Assembly: GCF_900269665.1 (NCBI RefSeq)
Contig: NZ_LT985361.1
Coordinates: forward strand, 1,363,827 to 1,399,947
Direction: 5' to 3'
DNA: 36,121 nucleotides
Source of the DNA: Nocardia suismassiliense
Lineage (GTDB): Bacteria; Actinomycetota; Actinomycetes; Mycobacteriales; Mycobacteriaceae
Shown: one piece after another, positions 1 through 8,800 of the stretch
How the letters are laid out: each line of letters starts with the position of its first letter
Position numbering within the stretch: position 1 is the first letter of the stretch
Translations under genes and position numbers: made by a program
The notes under the pieces: generated by a model
Databases searched by the model: none
What the model was told of the DNA's origin: nothing
The model's input: the letters and a program-made list of their open reading frames with translations, nothing else

Positions 1-322
1 GGGCGGGCGGGCGGCCGAACGGCCGGATGCTGTACAGGTTGCGGCCGCCGTCGCGCACGGTGACCGACAGCCAGCCGCCGTCGGTCAGCCTGCCCATCAG
101 CCCGGCGACATCCTCGGTACCCGAACCGGCGCATAGTTCCGAGACCGTCGCAGGCCCCTGATTCAGCGTGCGCAGCGCCTGCAGCTGTCCGCTGCCCAGA
201 CCGGACAGCTTCTCGTTGCGCGGCGGGTTGAGCAGCAGCGCTCCCGCGGGGGTCGTCAGGCAGGTAACACCCTCGCGCAGTGCGTATCTGGTCTGTTCGG
301 GATAAGTGACGGCGGACAACAC
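1..322 (-). CDS. Partial CDS, SagB/nitroreductase-like N-terminal domain
   Basis: The reading frame runs leftward off the window edge, so only about 107 N-terminal residues are visible. The GTG start at 322 is chosen because a GGAGGT ribosome site lies a few bases upstream. The visible part has no signal peptide. It reads as a small winged-helix-like domain: YALREGV near residue 13, an LSGLGSGQLQALRTL stretch, then GLMGRLTDGGWLSV and LYSIRPFGRPP. This resembles, from memory, the N-terminal region that precedes the flavin-binding nitroreductase domain in SagB-type peptide dehydrogenases; the catalytic part is outside the window. The gene lies 42 bp downstream of the siderophore-binding lipoprotein gene on the same strand, so the two probably form an operon. 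The family call is tentative. It could instead be another winged-helix protein. Confidence 0.5.
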   Translation of the reverse strand, partial: MLSAVTYPEQTRYALREGVTCLTTPAGALLLNPPRNEKLSGLGSGQLQALRTLNQGPATVSELCAGSGTEDVAGLMGRLTDGGWLSVTVRDGGRNLYSIRPFGRPPA

Positions 323-364
323 CGCTGACCTCCGCTTGTCGATCCGATGTGCTGGTAGCGCTGC

Positions 365-1345
365 CTATTTCGCCGCGGTGGCGAAGGCGGGCTCCAGTTT
401 GGTCAGCATGTACGGCACCGACAGCGCGGTCGGCTGGTTGATCGCGCTGATCTCCTGGGTGGTGAGGAATACGATCGAGCCCTTCCGCACCGCGGGCAGG
501 TCGGCGTAGCCGGGCAGCTGCCGGTACTTCTCGTCCAGGCCGGGGGAGTAGCCGGCGAGCACCAGGTCGGCGGTGATCTCGTCGACCCGTTCCGGGGACA
601 GCGCCAGTCGCCCCTGGTTCGCGGGCAGGTCGGTGAGGTTCTTCGGGATGCTCATGCCCAACTGGGTGAACAGCTTGCTGGAGCCGTCGTTCGGATCGGT
701 GAGCACCATGAGCTGCGCGGCGCTGGCCAACCAGGTGCTGGCGAAGGTCTTGCCCTTCAGTCCCGGATTGGCCTGCACGATCGTCTCGATCTTCTTGTCG
801 ACGTCGGCGATCACCTTGGTGGCGGCGTCCTCTTTGCGCAGCACCTTGCCGAGCGTGGTCACCAGGTCCGGCCAGGGCGCCACGGCGTCCTTGCCGAGCG
901 CGGGCAGCGTCGGGGCCACCTTGGAGAGCTCGTCATAGGTTTTCTGGTCGGCGATGAACGGGTCGGCGAGGATGAGGTCCGGTTCCAGCGCCGCCACCTG
1001 TTCGGCCACATTGCCGACGGTGTTCAGAGCCTTCGCCGCGTCCAGCGTCTTCGGCGCCCACGGCGGCGTGCTCTTGGATACCGCGGCGACATTGTCCACA
1101 TAACCGACCGGCGTCACGCCGAGCGCCAGCGTGGTGTCGAGCCACTGATTGCCGAGGGCGACGATCTTTTTCGGAGTGCCCGGCACCGTGGTCGAGCCGC
1201 GGGCGTGCGTGATGGTGACCGGCTCGCCGCCGGAACCGGCCTCGTCGTTCGACGAACCGCAGGCGGCCAAGCCCAGCGTCAGTGCGGCGGCGACGGTGGC
1301 CATCGTCGCTCTGGCCCAGCGTGCGGTCCGAACTGACTCCATCAT
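365..1345 (-). CDS. Iron-siderophore ABC transporter substrate-binding lipoprotein (FecB/FatB type)
   Basis: A 326-residue extracytoplasmic lipoprotein expected to bind a ferric siderophore and deliver it to an ABC importer. The N-terminus has basic residues, a hydrophobic stretch and an LAAC lipobox ending near residue 29, followed by a Ser/Gly/Glu-rich linker. The mature part has the features of a type III periplasmic binding fold: a KKIVALGNQWLDTTLALGV segment, a long central helix and an LEPDLILAD motif. Two ATGs (1345 and 1342) are possible; a G-rich site lies upstream. No permease or ATPase gene is visible, so these would lie beyond the left edge or elsewhere. The 162-bp region between this gene and the divergent exporter holds IdeR-like boxes, which supports iron repression. 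Confidence 0.88.
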   Translation of the reverse strand: MMESVRTARWARATMATVAAALTLGLAACGSSNDEAGSGGEPVTITHARGSTTVPGTPKKIVALGNQWLDTTLALGVTPVGYVDNVAAVSKSTPPWAPKTLDAAKALNTVGNVAEQVAALEPDLILADPFIADQKTYDELSKVAPTLPALGKDAVAPWPDLVTTLGKVLRKEDAATKVIADVDKKIETIVQANPGLKGKTFASTWLASAAQLMVLTDPNDGSSKLFTQLGMSIPKNLTDLPANQGRLALSPERVDEITADLVLAGYSPGLDEKYRQLPGYADLPAVRKGSIVFLTTQEISAINQPTALSVPYMLTKLEPAFATAAK

Positions 1346-1401
1346 GTGGCCCCCTTCGAGGAAGATCTCAGCCGGTTCGGTCGAGCTACCGCCAGCGTAA
1401 T

Positions 1402-1420
1402 TCAGCCAAGGCTAACCTAT
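1402..1420. promoter_or_regulatory. IdeR/DtxR-like iron box
   Basis: A 19-bp site whose right half, GCTAACCTA, matches the IdeR consensus half-site exactly. The left half, TCAGCCAAG, matches 5 of 9 positions, giving about 14 of 19 overall by my alignment to the consensus TTAGGTTAGGCTAACCTAA. It lies 57 bp upstream of the binding-lipoprotein start. Function as an iron-dependent operator is inferred from this match and from the siderophore-type gene beside it. Confidence 0.6.
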
Positions 1421-1453
1421 CTAGCCCGTCGGCCGACCTCGGCCCTCTTGATG

Positions 1454-1475
1454 GTTAGATCGGCTAACTATATAG
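1454..1475 (+). promoter_or_regulatory. Possible promoter and second iron-box-like repeat for the MFS gene
   Basis: GTTAG (1454-1458) and CTAAC (1464-1468) form an inverted repeat, directly followed by an AT-rich TATATAG that could be a -10 element. A TTGAT-like -35 candidate starts at 1449. An operator overlapping the core promoter would let an iron regulator block the exporter gene. The spacing between arms (5 bp) differs from the canonical IdeR box, so this is weaker than the box at 1402. Confidence 0.35.
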
Positions 1476-1507
1476 TTTGCGAAGATAGCGACCTGCGAGG
1501 GGCTGCC

Positions 1508-3286
1508 GTGACGATTCCATCCACCGATCTCGATCTCGGCGAGGTCGGCACCATCCGCCGCAGGCTGCGGTACGACCGGGAGCACCCGCGCTACAAGTGG
1601 ATCGTGCTGACCAACACCACACTCGGGGTGCTGCTCACCGCGATCAACTCGTCCATCGTGCTGATCTCGCTGCCCGCGATCTTCCGCGGTATCGGGCTGA
1701 ATCCGCTCGACGCGGGCAACGTCGGATACCTGCTGTGGATGCTGATGGGCTACCTGCTCGCGACGGCGGTGCTCGTCGTCATGTTCGGCAGGCTCGGCGA
1801 CCTCTTCGGCCGAGTTCGTGTGTACAACTTGGGTTTCGCGGTGTTCGCGCTCTGCGCCCTCGCGCTGTCCTTCGATCCGTTCCACGGTGGCGCGGGCGCC
1901 CTGTGGATCATCGTCTGGCGGGTGGTGCAAGGCGTCGGGGGCGCCATGCTGACCGCCAATTCCGCCGCCATCCTGACCGACGCCTTCCCCGCGAAGCAGC
2001 GCGGAACCGCACTCGGTATCAATATGGTCGCGGCGGTCGCCGGCTCCTTCCTCGGCCTGCTGATCGGTGGCGTGCTGTCGGAATGGGATTGGCGCGCGGT
2101 GTTCTGGGTGAGTGTGCCGATCGGCCTGTTCGGCGCGTTCTGGTCGTACCGTTCGCTGCACGAGGTCGGCATCCGGACGGCGGGCAAGGTCGACTGGGCG
2201 GGCACGATCACCTTCGGACTCGGCCTCACCGCGCTGCTCACCGGCATCACCTACGGGATCCAGCCCTACGGCGGGCAGGCCACCGGCTGGTCCAGTCCGT
2301 GGGTGCTCGGGTCGGTGCTCGGCGGCATCGTTTTGCTCGGGGTGTTCTGCGTGGTGGAGAGCAAGGTCGCCGACCCGATGTTCCACCTCGCCCTGTTCCG
2401 TAACCGGGCCTTCGGGCTCGGCAATTTCAGCAATCTGATGGTCTCCATCGGCCGCGGCGGCATGCAGTTCATGTTGATCATCTGGCTGCAAGGCATCTGG
2501 CTGCCGTTGCACGGCTACGACTTCGAGTCGACCCCGCTGTGGGCAGGTATCTACCTGCTGCCGCTGACCGTGGGATTCCTTGCCGCAGGGCCACTCTCGG
2601 GCTGGCTGTCGGATCGCTACGGCTCGCGTCCGTTCACCACCGGCGGTGCGTTCCTCGCCGGACTGACCTTCTTGCTGTTGCTGATCGTCCCCGTCGACTT
2701 CAACTATTGGGTGTTCGCCGCGATCATCCTGATCAACGGCGTCGGCAGCGGATTGTTCTTCTCGCCCAACACCGCGGCCATCATGTCCAGCGTGCCTGCC
2801 GCGCAACGCGGTGCGGCCTCCGGCATGCGCGGCACCCTGTTCAACGGCGGCAACGCACTGTCCATGGGAATCTTCTTCTCGCTCATGGTCGTCGGCCTCG
2901 CCGCCAGCCTGCCCTCGGCGTTGGACGCGGGCCTGCGCGCCCAGGGGGTTTCCGTAAGCGCGGCCGCTGAGGTCGCCGCGATGCCGCCGGTAGCAAGCAT
3001 GTTCGCGGCGTTCCTCGGCTTCAACCCGATCCAGGAATTGCTCGGCCCCACCGGCGAATTGAGCAAACCCGGCGTGCACGCCGACACCCTCACCGGCCAG
3101 GAATTCTTCCCACATCTGCTCACCGGGCCGTTCCATACCGGTCTGGTGGTCGTCTTCGTCGCCGCCGCGATCATGATGTTCCTGGCGGCCGCCGCCTCGT
3201 TCTTCGCGGGCGACAAGTATGTGCACGACGAGCAGGCCGAACTCGCCGAAGCCGACGAGCTCGCTGCGCCGGTGCCCGCGCACTGA
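1508..3286 (+). CDS. MFS transporter, DHA2 (14-TM, EmrB-like) family
   Basis: A predicted 592-residue inner-membrane exporter using the proton gradient. The GTG at 1508 is preferred over an ATG at 1346, because the latter would overlap the divergent gene's promoter, and GAGGGG sits five bases before the GTG. After a soluble N-terminus of about 35 residues come many hydrophobic segments. The GRLGDLFGR motif A lies in the loop after the second segment, and a WRVVQGVGGAML region matches the DHA2 motif C area. A large non-membrane loop precedes the last segment. It is divergent from the siderophore-binding gene across an iron-box region, so export of a metallophore or related compound is plausible. 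Drug export is the main alternative. Confidence 0.85.
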   Translation: MTIPSTDLDLGEVGTIRRRLRYDREHPRYKWIVLTNTTLGVLLTAINSSIVLISLPAIFRGIGLNPLDAGNVGYLLWMLMGYLLATAVLVVMFGRLGDLFGRVRVYNLGFAVFALCALALSFDPFHGGAGALWIIVWRVVQGVGGAMLTANSAAILTDAFPAKQRGTALGINMVAAVAGSFLGLLIGGVLSEWDWRAVFWVSVPIGLFGAFWSYRSLHEVGIRTAGKVDWAGTITFGLGLTALLTGITYGIQPYGGQATGWSSPWVLGSVLGGIVLLGVFCVVESKVADPMFHLALFRNRAFGLGNFSNLMVSIGRGGMQFMLIIWLQGIWLPLHGYDFESTPLWAGIYLLPLTVGFLAAGPLSGWLSDRYGSRPFTTGGAFLAGLTFLLLLIVPVDFNYWVFAAIILINGVGSGLFFSPNTAAIMSSVPAAQRGAASGMRGTLFNGGNALSMGIFFSLMVVGLAASLPSALDAGLRAQGVSVSAAAEVAAMPPVASMFAAFLGFNPIQELLGPTGELSKPGVHADTLTGQEFFPHLLTGPFHTGLVVVFVAAAIMMFLAAAASFFAGDKYVHDEQAELAEADELAAPVPAH

Positions 3287-3329
3287 TCGAACTTCATTGG
3301 AGATGAAACTTTATTGGGCCCAATGACTT

Positions 3330-3788
3330 CTATGCGGAAGCGGCACGGTCCTCCGGCAAGGGCGCGCAGACCTCCGCGATAGCCGCCGTATCCCAGTAGA
3401 AAGGATGCACCTCCGAAATCCGGCCGTCGGTGATCGTAATCGTCTGCAGGATAGGGAAAGTGAGCTCCCGCCCGGTGCTGCGTGCGCGGGCGCGGACCAG
3501 CGTGTGCACCACCGGTGTTTCCCCGGTTGCCAAGAACTGCTGTTCCAGCAGTTCGAAGATCTCCCAGGTACGCGCCATGGCGAGGAAGAACTGCTCCATC
3601 CCCGCGTGCCCACGCCAGGTTCCGCCATAAGGCAATCCGGCAGCTTGATGCAGCACCACGTCGGTGGCGAAGTACGGAGCGAGCAGGTCGAACGAGGCAC
3701 TGCCCGGCCCACCCGCCGCCATGTACTGCGCCTCGGCCGCATACATGCTGGTCAATACGGTCATCGGAGCAGTGGTGGATCGCGTCAT
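3330..3788 (-). CDS. NTF2/SnoaL-like family protein
   Basis: A 152-residue soluble protein with the profile of the NTF2-like superfamily. The N-terminal helix (around residues 9-25) is followed by LAPYFATDVVLHQAAGLPYGGTWRG, the typical strand-and-pocket region. Sheet strands such as TPVVHTLVRARARSTGREL and a late ITDGRISEVHPFYWD motif come after. Such proteins act as small-molecule isomerases, hydrolases or binding proteins; no substrate can be assigned. The ATG at 3788 is used; no strong ribosome site is seen, and an in-frame ATG at 3764 is possible. The upstream peptidase gene is on the same strand but separated by a hairpin, so this gene is probably transcribed separately. Confidence 0.75.
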   Translation of the reverse strand: MTRSTTAPMTVLTSMYAAEAQYMAAGGPGSASFDLLAPYFATDVVLHQAAGLPYGGTWRGHAGMEQFFLAMARTWEIFELLEQQFLATGETPVVHTLVRARARSTGRELTFPILQTITITDGRISEVHPFYWDTAAIAEVCAPLPEDRAASA

Positions 3789-3861
3789 GCGCCCAGTGTG
3801 CCCAGCTCCGGCGGCCGGGACCGGCGCTAATCGGACGTGGCTTTCGCCGTAGCAGCCCAGG

Positions 3862-3890
3862 CTTCCCGCACGCTGGGTGCATGCGGGAAG
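3862..3890 (-). terminator. Hairpin downstream of the first M13 peptidase gene
   Basis: CTTCCCGCA (3862-3870) pairs perfectly with TGCGGGAAG (3882-3890) around an 11-base loop. It lies 14 bp past the peptidase stop on the minus strand. There is no U-tract, which is common for actinobacterial intrinsic terminators. Confidence 0.55.
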
Positions 3891-3903
3891 TCGAGGGCTG
3901 CGA

Positions 3904-5943
3904 TCAGAAGGTGACGCGCTGATCCGGCGCCATGAAGAGTTTGTCGCCTTCCTTGACGCCGAAGGTGCGATAGAACTCCTCCAGGTTGCGTACGACCTGG
4001 TTGCAGCGGAATTCCGCGGGGGAGTGGGTATCCGACGAGAGGTAGCGAACCGTGAGTTCCTTGGTCTGCTTGTCGCGCCAGCTGCGGGCCCAGGACAGGA
4101 ACATGGTGCGGTAGTCGGGATCGTCGATGCCGCGCCGCTTTTCGGCGATTCGGAACGCGGCCAATGTGATCTGCAAACCGCGCAGGTCGGCGAGATTTTC
4201 ACCGACGGTGAGTTCACCATTGACGTGCTGGCTCGGCTCGAGCCCTTCCGGCACTAGTGCGTTGTACTGGTTGACGAGCTGCTTGGCCTTGGCGTCGAAC
4301 GCGGCCCGATCCTCGGGGGTCCACCAGTCCCGACGGTTGCCGTCGCCGTCGTATTTCGAGCCCTGATCATCGAAGCCGTGGCCGATCTCGTGGCCGATGG
4401 TCGCCCCGACGGCACCGAAGTTGACGGCGGCCTGGGCGTCCTTGTCGAAGAACGGCGGCTGCAGGTAGGCGGCGGGGAAGACGATCTGGTTGGAGCTCGC
4501 CGAGTAGTAGGCGTTCACCGTCTGCGGCGACATTCCCCATTCGGTCTTGTCCACCGGACCGCCTAGCCGGGCGAACGCACGTTTGACTTCGAATTCATTG
4601 ATGGCGAGCAATGATTCGATCAGCTTGCCCTTGGTGATCTTCAGCTTCGAATAGTCGACCCACTTGTCCGGGTAACCGATCTTCGGATCGATCTTGTCGA
4701 GTTTCGCCAGGGACGCCTCCCTGGTCGCAGGCGACATCCAGGACGAATTGGTGAAGTTCTCCCGATACGCGGCGATCACATCGTCGAGCATTTCTTTCGC
4801 GCGCTGCTTGGCCTCTGGCGGAAAGTACTTCTCCACGTACACTTTTCCGAGCTGTTCGCCGAGTTTCTCGTCGACGATGCCGACACCGTACTTCCAGCGC
4901 TCCGGCCGCTCTTCCTGCCCGTTGAGCACGCGGCCCTTGAACTCGAAGTTCGCGTCGTTGATCGCCTTGGGCAGGAACGGTGCGAACTCGCGCAGCACGC
5001 TCAGCTTCAAATAGTCACGCCAGGTGGGGATGTCGACCTCGGTCCACAGCTGGCCCGCCGCGGTGATGAAGGACGGCTGGCCGACCACCATCGTGTCGAA
5101 CAGCTGCTTCGGCCGGTCGGTATTGCCCGCCAGCCACGGGTCCCAGTCGAATCCCGGTGCGAGAGCGACCATGTCTTTCCAGCTGTACAGGTTGTACGTC
5201 GCGTCGGCATCGCGGTTGCGCACATTGTCCCAATGCGCGGGCGCGATGCGCTTCTCCAGATCGAACACGCGCTGCGCCATCGCGGCGGGATCGGCGAAAC
5301 CCGCACCGGCGGCGATGCGTTCGAGGAACACCCGGTATTGCGCGAGCACCTCGGCGTTCTCGGGCTTGCGGTAGTACTGCTCGCCGAGCCCGAGCCCGGA
5401 CTGGCCGACCGAGGGAATGTAGGCGTTGGAGTTCTTCCGGTCCGTGCCGATACCGAGTCCGATCAGTCCGCCGATCGGCAACTCGGCCATCACCTTGGCC
5501 AGGTCGGGCTTGGTCGCCGCGCCGTCCACCTTGGCGAACAGCCCGGCCAGCGGGGTCATGCCCAGCCGCTCGATCGTGTCCCAGTCCACCCTGGCGTCGT
5601 ACAGGTCACGGATCTGCTGCTCCTCGGAGCCATCCTTGGGATCCTTGATGCCTTCGACGATCTCGCGCAGTTGCTGCTGGGTGCGTTCGAAGGCCTCGCT
5701 CGTGGAGCCGAAGGACGTCTTGTCCGGCGGCAACTGGTACTCGCGCAACCACTTCCCGTTGACATGCCGGTACAGATCGTCCTGCGGCCGGATCGCCTCG
5801 TCCGCGCCACCCATGTCGACGCTGGTGAGCGTCTTACTCGTCTCCTTGGTATCGCTCGCGCAGGACGCGAGCGCGGCAGCTGCCGGCACCGCCCCGAGCG
5901 CGATCAGGAAGGCACGACGGTCCAGCTGTCCGAGACGTGTCAC
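3904..5943 (-). CDS. M13-family zinc metallopeptidase, Tat-type lipoprotein (copy 1)
   Basis: A 679-residue neprilysin/PepO-like zinc endopeptidase, expected outside the cytoplasmic membrane. The GTG start at 5943 follows GAGAGGA at good spacing. The N-terminus has a twin-arginine DRRAFL followed by a hydrophobic segment and an ALASC lipobox, suggesting folded export and lipid anchoring. The M13 N-terminal domain starts near PQDDLYRHVNGKWL. The substrate-binding VNAYY motif comes before the catalytic HEIGH (HExxH, about residues 518-522). The third zinc ligand is the Glu of GENLADLRG (about residue 582). The usual C-terminal CxxW ending of eukaryotic members is absent; the protein ends in DQRVTF. 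A close paralogue lies 95 bp upstream on the same strand, so tandem duplication is clear. Confidence 0.93.
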   Translation of the reverse strand: MTRLGQLDRRAFLIALGAVPAAAALASCASDTKETSKTLTSVDMGGADEAIRPQDDLYRHVNGKWLREYQLPPDKTSFGSTSEAFERTQQQLREIVEGIKDPKDGSEEQQIRDLYDARVDWDTIERLGMTPLAGLFAKVDGAATKPDLAKVMAELPIGGLIGLGIGTDRKNSNAYIPSVGQSGLGLGEQYYRKPENAEVLAQYRVFLERIAAGAGFADPAAMAQRVFDLEKRIAPAHWDNVRNRDADATYNLYSWKDMVALAPGFDWDPWLAGNTDRPKQLFDTMVVGQPSFITAAGQLWTEVDIPTWRDYLKLSVLREFAPFLPKAINDANFEFKGRVLNGQEERPERWKYGVGIVDEKLGEQLGKVYVEKYFPPEAKQRAKEMLDDVIAAYRENFTNSSWMSPATREASLAKLDKIDPKIGYPDKWVDYSKLKITKGKLIESLLAINEFEVKRAFARLGGPVDKTEWGMSPQTVNAYYSASSNQIVFPAAYLQPPFFDKDAQAAVNFGAVGATIGHEIGHGFDDQGSKYDGDGNRRDWWTPEDRAAFDAKAKQLVNQYNALVPEGLEPSQHVNGELTVGENLADLRGLQITLAAFRIAEKRRGIDDPDYRTMFLSWARSWRDKQTKELTVRYLSSDTHSPAEFRCNQVVRNLEEFYRTFGVKEGDKLFMAPDQRVTF

Positions 5944-6038
5944 GCGGATTCCTCTCCCGATGCGGTCCGCCGCATCCTCGTCAGGCGCAATTTGTTCGCC
6001 CGAGGCTACCCGCCCGCCGTGCTACCGGCTGCCCCATC

Positions 6039-8087
6039 TCACAGGGTGACCCGCTGGTCCGGTGCCAGGAAAAGCTTGTCGGCCGCCACGACGCCGAAGG
6101 TGCTGTAGAAGTCGGCGATATTGCGGACCACCTGATTGGCGCGGAACTCGTTGGGCGAGTGCACGTCCATGGTGAGCATCCGCTCCTTGGTCTGCTTGGT
6201 CGCCTGCTGCCGCCAGATCCTGGCCCAGGACAGGAACACGGTCTGCAGGCCCGGTTCCGAACCGTCGCGCTGCGCGGCGGCGCGGTATGCGGCGAGTGCG
6301 ATCTGCAGACCGCGCAGGTCGGCGAGGTTCTCCCCGACGGTCAGCGCGCCGTTGACGTGTTTGCTCGGATCCAAGCCGTCGGGCACCAGCGCGTTGTACT
6401 GCTCGATCAGCTGTTCGGTCTTGGCTTCGAAGGCGGCGTTGTCCTCGGGGGTCCACCAGTCGCGTCGATTGCCGTCGCCGTCGTACTTGGCGCCCTGGTC
6501 GTCGAAGCCGTGCCCGATCTCGTGGCCGATCACCGCGCCGATGCCGCCGAAGTTGACCGCGGGTGCGGCATCGGCGTCGAAGAACGGTGACTGCAGGATG
6601 GCGGCGGGGAAGGTGATCTCGTTGGCGGTCGGGTCGTACATGGCATTGACCGTCTGCGGTGGGAAGCCCCACTCGGCTCGGTCGACCGGTGTGCCGAGCT
6701 TGCCGAGGGATCGGTTGACCTCGAAAGCCCTTGCCGCCCGCAGGGATTCGACGAGCTTGCCCCTGGTGATCTTTACCCCGGAGTAGTCGATCCACTTGTC
6801 CGGATAGCCGATCTTGGCGACGATCTTGTCCAGCTTCGCCAGCGCCGCCTGCCTGGTCGGCGGCGACATCCACGACGAGTTGGTGAAATCTTGCCGGTAG
6901 GCGTCCATCAGATCCGCCACCAGCGCCTTGGCCCGCTCCTTGGCTTGCGCTGGAAAGTGTTGCTCCACATACAGTTTGCCGAACGGTTCGCCGAGATACA
7001 GGCTGACCGTCGCGAGGCCGTCCTTCCAGGGCTCCTGGCGCTGATCGCGGCCTTGCAGCGCCTTGTCGACGAAATCGAAGGCGGCGTCGGCAATTTGCTT
7101 GGGCAGGTAGGGCGCGAATTCCTTGACGACACTGATGCGCAGGTACTCCCGCCACCGATCGATGTCGACCTCGGTCCACAGTTGTCCCGCGGTCGTGACG
7201 AACGACGGCTGCCGGACCACGATGCTCTCGAAGAGCTGCTTCGGCCGGTCGGTACTGCCCGTCAGCCACGGATCCCAATCGAATTCCGGTGCGAGCCTGG
7301 TCAATTCGGACCAGCTCAGCAGGTTGTAGGTGGTGTCGGGGTCCCGATCGCGGACGCTGTCCCAGCAGCCTGCCGCGATGCGGGTCTCCAGGTCGAGCAC
7401 CCGCTGCGCGGTGCCGGCGGGATCGGTGAACTTCGCGCCCGCGGCAATGCGTTCCAAATAAGTGCGGTAGGCCGCGAGTTGCTCGGCGTACTCGGGCTTG
7501 CGGTAGTACTGCTCGTCCAGATTGATGTCGATGCCGGACTGGCTGACCATGGCGATGTAATTGGCGGAGTTCTTCTGATCGACCACGACCTGCAACCCGA
7601 TCAAGCCCGCGATCGGCAGCGAGCCCATCACGCGAGCGAGGTCCGCCTTCGTCGCCGCGCCGTCGATCGCCGCGAGCAGATCTGCGACAGGTGTCATGCC
7701 GAGTCGCTCGATCTCGTCGCGGTCGAGCCTGGCGTCGTACAGATCGCGGATCTGCTGTTCCGTCGAACCCGGCCGTGGATCGCGGATGCCCTCGACGATG
7801 CCCCGCAACTGCTGCTCGGTGCGATCGTTGGCCTCGTCGAACGACCCGAACGACGACTTGTCCGGCGGCAGCCGATAGTCGCGCAACCAGGCGCCGTTGA
7901 CGTGGCGATAGAGGTCGTCCTGCGGGCGGACCGCCGGATTCGCGCCTGCCAGATCGACGCCGGTGAGCCGAATATCGGAGGTTTGTGATTGCTGGGAGCA
8001 GGAGGCCAGCGCCGCCGCGGCGGGCGCGGCCGCCAGGGCGAGCAGGAAGGCGCGGCGATCGAGACGAGCGGACGAGCTCAAGAGCAT
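6039..8087 (-). CDS. M13-family zinc metallopeptidase, Tat-type lipoprotein (copy 2)
   Basis: A 682-residue paralogue of the downstream peptidase, collinear over its length. It has the same Tat-like LDRRAFL signal and ALASC lipobox, the PQDDLYRHVNG start of the peptidase region, HEIGH (about 522-526) and GENLADLRG (Glu near 586). The substrate-binding motif reads VNAMY rather than VNAYY, one of several differences that may shift specificity. Start choice is uncertain. The ATG at 8087 directly abuts AAAAGGGG, whereas the in-frame TTG at 8081 has ideal six-base spacing from it, so translation may begin two codons later. It sits 5' of copy 1 and is probably co-transcribed with it. Confidence 0.92.
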   Translation of the reverse strand: MLLSSSARLDRRAFLLALAAAPAAAALASCSQQSQTSDIRLTGVDLAGANPAVRPQDDLYRHVNGAWLRDYRLPPDKSSFGSFDEANDRTEQQLRGIVEGIRDPRPGSTEQQIRDLYDARLDRDEIERLGMTPVADLLAAIDGAATKADLARVMGSLPIAGLIGLQVVVDQKNSANYIAMVSQSGIDINLDEQYYRKPEYAEQLAAYRTYLERIAAGAKFTDPAGTAQRVLDLETRIAAGCWDSVRDRDPDTTYNLLSWSELTRLAPEFDWDPWLTGSTDRPKQLFESIVVRQPSFVTTAGQLWTEVDIDRWREYLRISVVKEFAPYLPKQIADAAFDFVDKALQGRDQRQEPWKDGLATVSLYLGEPFGKLYVEQHFPAQAKERAKALVADLMDAYRQDFTNSSWMSPPTRQAALAKLDKIVAKIGYPDKWIDYSGVKITRGKLVESLRAARAFEVNRSLGKLGTPVDRAEWGFPPQTVNAMYDPTANEITFPAAILQSPFFDADAAPAVNFGGIGAVIGHEIGHGFDDQGAKYDGDGNRRDWWTPEDNAAFEAKTEQLIEQYNALVPDGLDPSKHVNGALTVGENLADLRGLQIALAAYRAAAQRDGSEPGLQTVFLSWARIWRQQATKQTKERMLTMDVHSPNEFRANQVVRNIADFYSTFGVVAADKLFLAPDQRVTL

Positions 8088-8219
8088 CCCCTTTTCGGTA
8101 CGGTCGAGCCGAACGGTGCTTCGTTGATCTTGCTCGATCCGAGGGTAGTGGCGCGCGCCTGCTAGCCCGAGTTTCCAGGTGCGCGTCAGCACCCCCTGGA
8201 TTACCGACCGACCCCCGAT

Positions 8220-8280
8220 TTGGGAACGACCTGGGGATTCACCTACACTAGACCGGTTGCCTGCGGGAGCTATGCCCGCA
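8220..8280 (+). promoter_or_regulatory. Ribosomal promoter A and leader hairpin upstream of rplN
   Basis: A sigma-A-like promoter with -35 TTGGGA (8220-8225), an 18-bp spacer and -10 TACACT (8244-8249). The 21-bp segment 8243-8263 is identical to 15857-15877 in front of rpsH. Just after it, TGCGGG (8262-8267) and CCCGCA (8275-8280) form a perfect hairpin with a 7-base loop. The leader to rplN would be about 175 nt. The element GCAATCCGGC occurs twice in this leader (8278-8287 and 8388-8397). The rest of 8088-8430 shows no gene. Confidence 0.75.
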
Positions 8281-8430
8281 ATCCGGCAGTGAACCCCCAG
8301 TGGTTGGTTCTCGAGTTGCACATTCAGAGCCACGAAACCGCTGGCAGGCGCGCGTCCGGAGGGCAACTGACCATGCCCGTCGGGTCGGCAATCCGGCGTG
8401 CGTATACATCCAGGTCCAGGAGGAGCTGAA

Positions 8431-8799
8431 GTGATTCAGCAGGAGTCGCGACTGCGCGTCGCCGACAACACGGGCGCGAAGGAAATCCTTTGCATCCGCG
8501 TTCTCGGTGGTTCGTCGCGTCGCTATGCCGGTATCGGCGACATCATCGTCGCTACCGTGAAGGACGCTGTCCCCGGTGGCAACGTCAAGAAGGGTGAGGT
8601 CGTCAAGGCCGTCATCGTGCGCACCACCAAGGAGCGCCGTCGCCCGGACGGTTCGTACATCAAGTTCGACGAGAACGCGGCCGTGCTGATCAAGGCGGAC
8701 AACGACCCGCGTGGCACCCGCATCTTCGGCCCGGTCGGCCGCGAGCTGCGCGAGAAGAAGTTCATGAAGATCGTTTCGCTGGCCCCGGAGGTGCTCTGA
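8431..8799 (+). CDS. rplN: 50S ribosomal protein L14
   Basis: A 122-residue protein of the usual L14 length, with the typical start [17 protein letters not shown] and the conserved GRRYAG-like and [16 protein letters not shown] regions. It binds 23S rRNA and forms part of the intersubunit face. The GTG at 8431 follows AGGAGG, whereas an upstream in-frame ATG lacks a ribosome site. It heads a short operon, with rplX starting one base after its stop. In most bacteria rplN follows rpsQ; here it starts a transcription unit with its own promoter. Confidence 0.98.
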   Translation: MIQQESRLRVADNTGAKEILCIRVLGGSSRRYAGIGDIIVATVKDAVPGGNVKKGEVVKAVIVRTTKERRRPDGSYIKFDENAAVLIKADNDPRGTRIFGPVGRELREKKFMKIVSLAPEVL

Positions 8800-8800
8800 C

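Noticed and set aside
1421..3283. Minus-strand frame of 620 codons opposite the MFS gene
   Set aside because: It is a shadow of hydrophobic codons read in reverse. It has no motif and would also occupy the iron-box promoter region.
3295..3320. ATTGGGCCCAAT palindrome between the convergent MFS and NTF2-like genes
   Set aside because: The symmetric centre leaves too small a loop for a convincing terminator, and the alternative pairing has a long loop with only six pairs.
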